In this document: piece by piece, positions 56,301 to 64,000 of the stretch
Position numbering within the stretch: position 1 is the stretch's first letter
Layout of the letters: every line of letters begins with the position of its first letter
Assembly (NCBI GenBank): GCA_945643635.1
Contig: CALZFC010000066.1
Coordinates: 217,501 to 281,500, forward strand
DNA: 64,000 nucleotides
Source: Allodiplogaster sudhausi
Taxonomy: Eukaryota; Nematoda; Chromadorea; Rhabditida; Diplogasteridae
Direction of reading: 5' to 3'
Translations under genes and position numbers: made by a program
Notes under the pieces: model-generated
What the model was told of the DNA's origin: nothing
What the model saw: the letters and a program-made list of their open reading frames with translations, nothing else
The model's database searches: none

Positions 56301-57447
56301 GCTATTTGGGATACCAAAGGGACACAAAAGGAAAGACAGGAAAGAGCGAACAAGAAATTGAGGAGGGAGGAGATCGAGAAAGCGAGAGAATGATAGAGAC
56401 AGAGAGATGAGAGAGAGAGAGTGAGAGAGAGAGAGAGAGAGAGAAACATACAGTGCCTGCTGCATCAACGAAGATTGGCGCTTCGATGAGTCCGTCAGTG
56501 GTTTCGACGGCATATACTTGTTTCTCATGTCCCAGAAGAACTTCAGCGACTTCAACTCCTTCCAATACACGAGCGCCTGTACAAAAAAAGTGATAAAGAA
56601 GTATTGTAAAAGAAGTTTCGATATACCTGCAAGAACAGCCTCTGCAGCCATTTCTTGGCAGAGAGAAGCCGTATCCACAACCACATCTTCAGTGGATAGC
56701 ACAGCCATCTAAACCTACTTCGTAATGAGGCAGGCAGATGATCAATCACTGTACAACCCTCACAGTCCATTGAGTATTCTTCGAATAGAAATACAACCTG
56801 AACACCGTTTAAATTGGCGATTGGGAGAAGAGTTGCCAGTTCCTTTGGACACTTGATCTTCTCAATTCCACCAGTTCGTTTCCCCCTCGTTAGCATTCTT
56901 TCCAAAAAGAGTTCTGATCGTTCACTCGATGCCAGATAAACACGACCGCATTTCAAGTAGTCTGCAGCAAATGACAAATATCAAAACACGAATTAAATAA
57001 AATTGCAAGCGCAAACAAAGAAGTCTGAGGAAGCTAAGATCCCATGGCAAAAGCCATACCGAATCCCTTGCTGTCGGCGAGTTCTTCGTAGAGACGCAGA
57101 GAGCGCTCCGCGAGAAACTGGCACGAAGGGTGTTTCCAGAAGGCCGGCGCCGTAATGAGACCAGCACACATTCCGGTGGCACCAGATGTGCCTACTCTAC
57201 AAAGTATATTATACCAGAAGAAGGGAAGAAGGGATGCCAACGGACGCATTCTTCTCGATCAGATAGACCCGCTTGCCCCTACGAGCCAATGCAAGGGCGA
57301 CGCTCGTTCCGGCCAGACCGCCGCCGCAGACAACCACGTCGGTGGAGGCAGCCAGACGACTCAAAGCACTTACTTCCAAACACAAACTAAACTGCATTGC
57401 TCAGATACCTGGAACTCCTTCTTGAAAGTTGCCATGACTGCGGCCAT
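53325..57447 (-). CDS. PDPR: Pyruvate dehydrogenase phosphatase regulatory subunit (PDPR), DMGDH-like fold
   Basis: Mitochondrial FAD-fold protein that modulates pyruvate dehydrogenase phosphatase. It starts MAAVMATFKKEFQ, then the dinucleotide-binding motif VVVCGGGLAGTSVALALARR (about 57310) and the TSGATGMCAGLI segment (about 57165). Further exons carry STEDVVVDTASLCQEMAAEA (about 56690), SYTAIAMAN, NWVMHAGSRRTLFAGF (about 56060), GVLGDALSRITTLGS and YYMIGGFSGQGLSLAGG (about 55640). The GCV_T-like half has NLRTSPIYQQLREAGAVFG (about 55270), RVGLIDMSSFSKFEI (about 55010), GELGWVLYIPNE (about 54360), LRIEKFYVYWGQDIDA (about 54050) and GREAIRRQMEEG. The wording of these last motifs is PDPR rather than SARDH or DMGDH. 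The last exon has VCIAVVHNEEG and EMEIAGRRFSVRIS, ending HPSHYRPTR. Several introns hold GA/CT repeat (53518-53735, 54180-54280, 56380-56445). Confidence 0.9.
53518..53735 (+). repeat. CT minisatellite with CGTCCCCCTC units (PDPR intron)
   Basis: About nine copies of a unit (CT)n-CGTCCCCCTC; a few copies have TTCC or a C deletion. It is GA-rich on the PDPR sense strand. Confidence 0.9.
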
Positions 57448-58474
57448 CTAAGGAACCGCAGATTCATCGAATATCTTAACAAATTATTTTATTAGAAGAA
57501 AGGTTGCGTTAGAAGCTGAATTCTACAACTCAAGAAAACATTAGGTGCGGTCACCTACAACTTCTGGGTGCAGAATCACATTTAGTGCAAATAATTAATT
57601 TTTATTATTACTCACCGGTAATCTGAAGTTCACACCACGACCTCAGCTTCACTTCACTTCCTTCGACATATAGGAAGCCACGGGCTACCTTTGCTGCTTG
57701 CCGTAACATTATACGCTAGTTTTGTTCTGCTGGCCAATTGAATCATCTTCTTTCGTTTACTTTTAGAGGGGAAGCGCGGTCATATATTTTGCTTTGTTTG
57801 GATGAAACGACTGCAAAGCTAGTTGGTTTCTGAGCCCTCGTAAATGCTTGTTTTGCTTCCTTTGGAATGGGTATTTGAGTGCGTTCTTAGGAAAGAGGAT
57901 TTTGTGTGCTGCATTCGGTGATGGATGTGTGGAGAGAGTGCGCAACTATGCGAGGCTGGATGTTGGTGTCGGAAGATCGATATCCTCATCGACATCCCCT
58001 TCGTTGGCTGCTGGGCTTAAAGGGGTGCTGCTTCTCTTCGATTCTTTTCCTTACCTTGCGCAGCCCTTTTTGTAAACTTCCATTCGCTTAGGCATTGGTT
58101 TCCTCTTCTGTTCCTTTTCTGTTTTGCCGTTTTGCTGTGTATTCAGTCAGGTCGGAATTTTTTTTTTCTGTTGACTCAAAGGCAGCATAACTTACATTCA
58201 CGTGTATTTATCTCGACTCAGGGGGTCGCTGGCTAAGTTTGGAAGTAGTAGGCAATTAGAACTTGTCTCATCGATGATATACTTCCTTAAAAAATTGTCC
58301 TAATCTGCTTGGATTATTTTTACGTGCGAATTGTATATGAACATCCGCTAGCATCCTTGCAAGTGGATGACACGGTATTTTATTCATGTGCCTTCGATAT
58401 TTCAGCTCTTTAATTATTGAGAGCTTATTGTCAGCTTGTTTTCAGCACCATAGAAAGACATTCGTCTGTCAGAC
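57448..58474. promoter_or_regulatory. Divergent intergenic region, PDPR / AP180
   Basis: About 1 kb between divergent start codons. It contains unique sequence only; open frames of 60-75 codons on both strands overlap each other and lack family features. Untranslated first exons of either gene could be here. Confidence 0.45.
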
Positions 58475-61400
58475 ATGCAGACAATCGAAAAAGCTCTTCA
58501 TCAGCCTATGCCGTTCACCACCGGCGGCCAAACAATTACTGACAGGTTATTGATACCCTGTCTTTTAAGAAAAGGACTTGATTATTTTCTGAATCTCTTT
58601 ATTTGTTTCACTCAAGGAAATTGCTTGCCTAAGGTTGACAGCTGCAAAACATTCCTTGGCTGGTAGCCAGCTTGGAAAGACAATTTGTAAGGCAACGACT
58701 GAAGAACTCATGGCACCTAAGAAAAAGCATCTCGACTGTTAGTTACTCGGATGTAATTTCTGCTTTTCTTTCGATACCGTTTCTTTTTTTTTCTCTATAG
58801 AATGTTATCAAAAGAAAGGGTATTTTCAATTCATATTTTGAGACCTCCTGCACTGCACGAATGAGCCGAACGTTTCCATCCCATCGATGGCGAATCTCCT
58901 TATTGAACGAACTCAGAATCCGAATTGGACAGTTGTCTACAAGTCTCTCATTACCATTCACAATATCATGTGCTATGGAAATGAGGTTGACTGTTTTTCT
59001 CCTTTTCGCTGCTGTTTCTTCTTTGGTATCCATTTCTTCCTATTTTCAGCGGTTTTCACAATACCTTGCTTCATGTAACACCACTTTTAATTTGGGCAAC
59101 TTCCTTGACAAAGGAACGACACAAGGTATGTGAAATAATTTATTGTTTGAAGAAGGGTTTGCAATGGAGCACTTCTTCGTCCAGGTTATGATATGTCGCA
59201 ACATGTACGGCGGTATGGAAAGTATATTGGGGAGAAGATTGCCACATACCGCACCTGCGCATTCGACTTCTGCAAAGTGAAGAGAGGCCGCGAGGATGGA
59301 CTGCTTCGTACCATGCACAGCGACAAGGTTCGGGGTACGGTAGCAGTGCGAATAGGTCATGGGATGTCTTTGTAGCTTCTGAAGACTCTGCCGACTCTGC
59401 AGAAGCAGATGGACGCCCTCCTTGAATTCCAAGTAAGCATGGGATATGGAAAGAAGAAGAGAGGTTTGGGCGAGTGGGTTTTCGTCCCCTTGAGGGCTGG
59501 GACATTATGAGTTGCCTTGAGGTGAGAAAGGGCAGATATTATGAGTTGCCTTGAGGTGAGAAAGGGCAGATATTATGAGTTGCCTTGAGGTGTCGGCGGG
59601 AGAGCTGAACAACGGAGTGATCAACTGCTCCTTCATCCTTCTGTTCCGTGATTTGATTCGTCTCTTTGCGTGTTACAATGATGGAGTGATCAACTTGCTT
59701 GAGAAGTACTTTGACATGAACAAGAAACAGTGCCGAGATGCACTCGACATGTACAAGGCTTTCTTGGTTAGAAAGAGATTAAGATGTTCCGGAAAGATGT
59801 TTGGCCTCTTCAGACGCGGCTGGACAAGGTGTCGGAATTCCTGCGTGTGGCAGAGAATGTGGGCATCGACAAGGGCGAGATCCCTGACCTGACCCGTGCT
59901 CCCGCCTCCCTTCTGGAGGCCCTCGAGGCCCATCTCCTCCATCTAGAGGGTGGTCGACCCCCTCCGCCCCAGCCTGTCTCTCTCATCTCCATGCAACATG
60001 CTGGCCATGCTGCGCCCTCCGACGCCGCACGCTATCTCGAGCTAGAGAAACAGAGACTTCGCCAATTGGAAGAGGAGAAGAAGAGAGGCGGTGGTGAGAG
60101 AAGTACTAGAATACCTCTTCAAATACATTTCTGCGAATGTTGGTATGATGCCAATAATATTGTTTAGGAGGCCTGAGCGCGAGTAATCCATTTGCAATGG
60201 GAACGGAGACATCTGGAGGAGGGGCCGGGGCTGAAGCCGGACCGGGGGATCTGGTGGACTTGTTCAACGCTCCTCCCCCGGCCGCTCCTCTCGACCCTAC
60301 AAATCCCTTCGCTTCTTTCCCTGCTCCTTCTCAAGCTCCTTCCACTGTCTCTACTTCTATCTACGGTGCACCCATTCCTGGTAATTCCTTAAATGGACAT
60401 TGCCTGTTTTAGATAACTAAAGGCTGGCTGTTCAGGTGCAATGATGTATGGAATGCCAGGAGGGGCAGCCGTGATGGTGTCTGCTCCTCAGGCCGGGCCA
60501 TTTGGAGCCGACTTCCAACGCGCATTCTCTCATCAACCTCACCACTCCCTTACAGGTTCCCTCCATTTAGTTATTCCTTTCTCTCTCATTTTTCATGAAA
60601 AGCGGCATATTTTACTTGTTTTTTTTTAATTTTAATTTTATTTACTGAGTTATTTTGTGTCGTGGTTGTGTGATTTTAATGTTTGTTTATGTAAAGTGCT
60701 TACTCTTCAGCTGATCTCTAATATTCGTGTTGGAAGTGTGCATTAATCGGCCATTGTTGTGATTGTGCGTGTTCACTCTTTCAAGTAGATGCCTTTTTAT
60801 GGTCATCCATTTGTACATTTATGTATTTTCAGCAGAATTCCGAAACAATCGAATTTGATGTTTTTATTAAGGAGTCGCCAAATTTTATCTTGAATTACAA
60901 TTTTAGTTCCTATAATTTCAGTTCCTCTGCATGCATTTGGATAGTGTGTATTCTTGTTGATGAATGGCATTTTTCATGAAATTTTTAGGGTGATTTAATT
61001 GTTAGGAGGAGGAGGAGTGGATGCGATGAATCCCTTCGCTGGAGGCTGGACTCAGCCATCAGAACTGGCAGCTCATCCTGAGGAAGAAGCTCCGCCCGTC
61101 TCTTCTATCAATCCATTTGCGACTGGCCAGCATGGTTATCATTTCTTGATTTGGCTGAAAAGCTCTTGAACTAGAAAGTCGTCTTAGATGAAGCGGCAGT
61201 TGCCCAGTCCCAGCCAATTTCTATCACTCACGACACTTCTCGTGCCGGAGGCATTTACGAACAAACTCCCTTTAGTCAGCTTTTCTAGCTTTGTTATGTT
61301 TGGTGTCATTCCGCGATATGACTAACCGCGTGACATTGTTTTTATCTTTCCATTTTATACAACTTAATCCCTATGATTCAGCCCGTTTTGATAGCAGCTA

Positions 61401-62081
61401 CACCACGCAGGGACATCTTCAACAAACTCTCAACCAAGGTTTCACTCTGATGAAATAGTGTTAGACTAACATTGTTTGTTCAGAAGCGACAAATCCATTT
61501 GGTAGGCCTCGCCACGGTTATTCGTGTTGTGATTTTTCGTTATAAAAGTAATAAAGGCTTGTTTCCTCTTGTGGTTGGATGCACTCTTGTGGTTGTGGTT
61601 TCTAGATTTTCTCGCCATACTGAGAATTCAATTTCTGTTATTTCTTTTCTTTTCCGTTATCACAGAATCTGCATTCTAAAAATATATTATGAAAGCATAT
61701 TCTGTGAGAGTCTAATTGCATTTCGAATGTGACTCTTTTGTTTTGTTCGTTCTGTTGAACGATATAACGTAGTCTACGGAATGTTTATTTTCATATTCTT
61801 ATATTCTAATGATGTTTTGCAGGAGCGGAAGCGATGGGCGGTATGGGAGGGGCTCCCCCGCAAGCCCGCCTCGGGGGAGACATCGACTCTGCCCTCGGCA
61901 GCTTAGTCAACAACCTCGAGATATCCGGCAACTCCACTCAAGGAAAGCCAGTCCAGTGGGGCATTCCAGCCACCGCCATTTCTCCCTTCCCTCCCACTAA
62001 TCCCTATGTCGGGCAGCAGATCTACCGGCCCGCACCTCCCATGCAGTGGCAGCCTCAAGTTGTTCCTGGTATGTTCCATAT

Positions 62082-62124
<43 letters not shown>

Positions 62125-62374
62125 CTTCGTTCTCTGTCTCTCTCCTCTCTTCGTTCTCTGTCTCTCTCCTCTCTTCGTTCTCTGTCTCTCTCCTCTCTTC
62201 GTTCTCTGACTCTCTAATCTCTTCGTTCTCTGTCTCTCTTCTCATGTATAGTGTGGGCCTGTTGCAGGTATGTATGGTGCCCCGGCAGGCTATGCAATGC
62301 AAGGAATGGTGCCATATGGCGGTGCAATGCCGGCCGCTCCTCCAGCACAGCCTCCCTCCTCTGATCCCAGATAG
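58475..62374 (+). CDS. PICALM: Clathrin assembly protein AP180/CALM (PICALM/SNAP91; nematode UNC-11)
   Basis: ANTH-domain adaptor that binds PI(4,5)P2, clathrin and SNAREs during endocytosis. Exon 1 starts [20 protein letters not shown] and joins [20 protein letters not shown] (about 58640), then PKKKHLD, the lipid-binding basic patch. ANTH exons follow: [20 protein letters not shown] (about 58918), [34 protein letters not shown] (about 59188), [30 protein letters not shown] (about 59617) and [35 protein letters not shown] and a coiled segment [19 protein letters not shown] close the structured part. The unstructured tail carries several NPF motifs (NPFAMG, NPFASF, NPFAGG, NPFATG, NPFG) for EH-domain partners and DLVDLF; it ends AQPPSSDPR. 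The final region ([16 protein letters not shown]) is the conserved CALM end. A 34-bp tandem repeat precedes one acceptor. Confidence 0.94.
59504..59592. repeat. 34-bp tandem repeat (2.6 copies) at an AP180 3' splice site
   Basis: Two full identical units (59504-59537, 59538-59571) and a partial third (59572-59592). Each contains TTGCCTTGAG; the third copy's AG is the acceptor for the exon beginning GTGTCGGCGGG, while the first two are followed by GTGAGAAAG. Confidence 0.9.
62085..62245 (+). repeat. CT repeat with TCTTCGTTCTCTG minisatellite in AP180 intron
   Basis: A CT run followed by five or so copies of a 25-26 bp unit containing CTCTTCGTTCTCTG, then the acceptor before [12 protein letters not shown]. 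Confidence 0.9.
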
Positions 62375-63358
62375 CCGGCCGTTCCTTTCTGTAGTCCTCT
62401 CTACTTTTCCACTAATTTATTTGTCTTGACAGGCGTCATTCCAAATGTGCACACATTGGCTTAAGTTTAGCATTATACTTAGATAAGTTACCTTTTAAGC
62501 GACAATTACCACCGTTTTAGTTTTTTTCTGTATATTGTCCAGAAACAAATTAATCAAAATAAGATAAATGTAGCGGTGATCAGAAACTGCCACCAAGGCT
62601 TCCTTAGTTTTCTTACTTTTCCAACCTCTCCCTCCCTTAGATTCGAATAGGCGCCCGTTTTACAGTGGTAGTTTCTCTCTGTTACAGTTGGTTAATTTTT
62701 TTATTCTTCGTAATAGAATAATGTACAAGTCATGCACGCCCTCTGCCGTTAAAAAGAAATCGGTGGTGAGTGTTTCTTTATAAGGGGCAGGGGTAAGTGA
62801 ATTGTAGCCCGGCGGTATTCATTTATCGTCACTTTCATTTTGATTCTGTCACCGGCCCTCGATTTTTCATCTCTTGGAAATCAGGAGTAAACCCCAGCCG
62901 AACTCTCGCTTGGTCAGACTCCTCATCCCCTTTCTGTATTATCTATGAATCCAACCATCCTCGCTTTCTTCAACCCCTGTTTCTGCAATTCAATATTGCT
63001 ATCCTGTGCTGCCATAAATTTAAATTGATATTGTTAGTCCGTTTCACAATGCTATCGTCAGAATACGCCGTTTTATAGCGATATCAAGAGAATAATGAAA
63101 GTATAATACAATTGAAAACACAGCCACCGACACTGTGAACAAATCACGGGACGACCACCGTGGTTAGACATTGGATACAATCGAATATTGGCTGACTTGC
63201 AGCAAACTGCACTGTGGACGTGAGTGACTGAGTGATAATAAAGACTATGGAGTACCGAGTAGCCTTGGTTATATTGGTTCTTTTGTAAAAACAAGAACAC
63301 TGTATGAAAATGAGTGACGCGAATACGGTGAGTGAAAAGATGGCGAGACCATGACGAG
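62375..63358. other. Convergent intergenic, AP180 / UBE2F
   Basis: About 980 bp holding the 3' UTRs of two facing genes. AT-rich, no repeat and no supported gene; a 117-codon minus-strand frame here is an extension past the UBE2F stop in another frame. Confidence 0.5.
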
Positions 63359-64000
63359 TTAAGAACGGGCGTATTTGTTGATGTAGTCGCGCACCCGCTG
63401 GCGGAAAGCATCTTGAGAGGAAGCAAATTGCTGGGCCGCTTGCTGATTCAGGGGATCCTCGAAGTCCATCAAGTCATTGAAGAGGGAGGCAAGCCCATGA
63501 ACAACCTGTGAAACGAACGGTTATAGCAAGTATTCAAAAAGAGTTTTTTAAAAAAAAACCTCGTACGAGTTCGGTTTGACTATCCCAAATTTTTCCCATA
63601 CAATTTTTGTTTTGCTGAAACTTGCCCCAGGGGGTTATTTAATGCGAGTAAACCGAATATGAAGTTCGTTTTGATCTATTTCACCTTTTCGAATATTACC
63701 GTTCGTTTACGGTAAATGACTAATTTGCTCCAAATTGCCTAAACCTGGCTTGGTTTTTTTCAACCTTTGGAACAAGCTAACTTCTTGAGATGTCGAAATC
63801 AAACAAAACCAACTTCATATTCGGTTTCATCGCATCAAATAATCCCCCTGGGGTAAGTTTCCAGTAAAAAGAATTAAGTTCAATGTGGGGATTAGAGTAG
63901 TCAAACCGAAATAGTACCAACCTCGCTTATGTTCCTGGTTGGGCGCCAGCCGAATGAATCGAGGGAATTCTCGCGGAGAAGGCTCAGGCAAATGGCACCA
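63359..64000 (-). CDS. UBE2F: NEDD8-conjugating enzyme UBE2F (3' part, cut by window edge)
   Basis: E2 that transfers NEDD8 to cullin-5. Two exons are visible. The first (63922 to beyond 64000) reads GAICLSLLRENSLDSFGW and RPTRNISE; the Cys is the catalytic residue of the GEICLSLLRE motif. It splices (GAG|GTTGGT) across a 416-bp intron into 63359-63505: VVHGLASLFNDLMDFEDPLN, ending RVRDYINKYARS. The wording (ICLSLLRE with DSFGWRPTR) matches UBE2F rather than UBE2M. The 5' part is outside the window. The intron is nearly filled by a foldback element that abuts the donor. Confidence 0.88.
63563..63917. mobile_element. 355-bp foldback MITE in the UBE2F intron
   Basis: Both ends read GTACnnnTTCGGTTTGACTA inward. 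Inside, the arms stay paired for about 150 bp (left CCCCAGGGGGTTATTTAATG and ACCGAATATGAAGTTCG; right the complements near 63840-63785). An AACCTC/CAACCTC direct repeat flanks it (about 63557-63562 and 63918-63924), suggesting a 6-7 bp target duplication. No coding capacity. Confidence 0.75.

Noticed and set aside
57763..58091. Overlapping 60-75 codon frames in the PDPR/AP180 gap
   Set aside because: Frames on both strands are mutually antisense, without domain features or splice continuity to either gene.

Overview
This is nuclear DNA of a small invertebrate, most likely a nematode or close relative. Genes are split by many introns, often only 45-75 bp with GT...AG ends and unmistakably metazoan products. 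Two genes favour a nematode: a Vasa-type helicase with a Phe-Gly-rich N-terminus and CCHC zinc knuckles (the GLH architecture of Caenorhabditis) and a digestive-type carboxypeptidase ending in a six-cysteine ShKT domain. The species cannot be named from the sequence. No bacterial, viral, rRNA or CRISPR feature is visible.

Layout from left to right: a gene-free GA/CT microsatellite region (1-2.6 kb); a ZIP zinc transporter (-); MSH2 mismatch-repair ATPase (+); an M14 carboxypeptidase with ShKT domain (-); mitochondrial AFG1-like ATPase (+); an SLC15/POT oligopeptide transporter (+); the GLH/Vasa helicase (+); a short candidate secreted peptide gene (-); a simple-repeat-rich gap; DDX41 (-); a 1.15-kb foldback element; the RBR E3 ligase Ariadne-1 (+); splicing factor PRPF31 (+); a small unrecognised gene and a secreted Cys-rich protein (+,+); a charged coiled-coil protein (-); listerin/LTN1 (+); PDPR (-); the clathrin adaptor AP180/CALM (+); and the 3' end of UBE2F (-), cut by the window edge.

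The genes are ordinary housekeeping and tissue genes and do not form one pathway. Local themes exist: two CCHC DEAD-box helicases (GLH and DDX41) lie 3 kb apart, and three ubiquitin or ubiquitin-like genes (Ariadne, listerin, UBE2F) occur in the same 28 kb. Neighbours are often divergent or convergent with short gaps.

The striking non-genic content is of two kinds. Introns are full of GA/CT microsatellite, and some introns consist almost wholly of it. There are also non-autonomous transposon-like inverted-repeat elements: an 855-bp element with an exact 8-bp target duplication in a GLH intron, a TTAA-flanked family with two copies, a GGGGCC-rich foldback that encloses coding-like exons, and a 355-bp foldback sitting on the 5' splice site of UBE2F. 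I found no convincing novel defence or biosynthetic system. The best candidates for something undescribed are the short secreted peptide, the Cys-rich secreted protein and these elements. All exon joins were read by eye from splice signals, reading phase and remembered family motifs, without alignment or transcripts.
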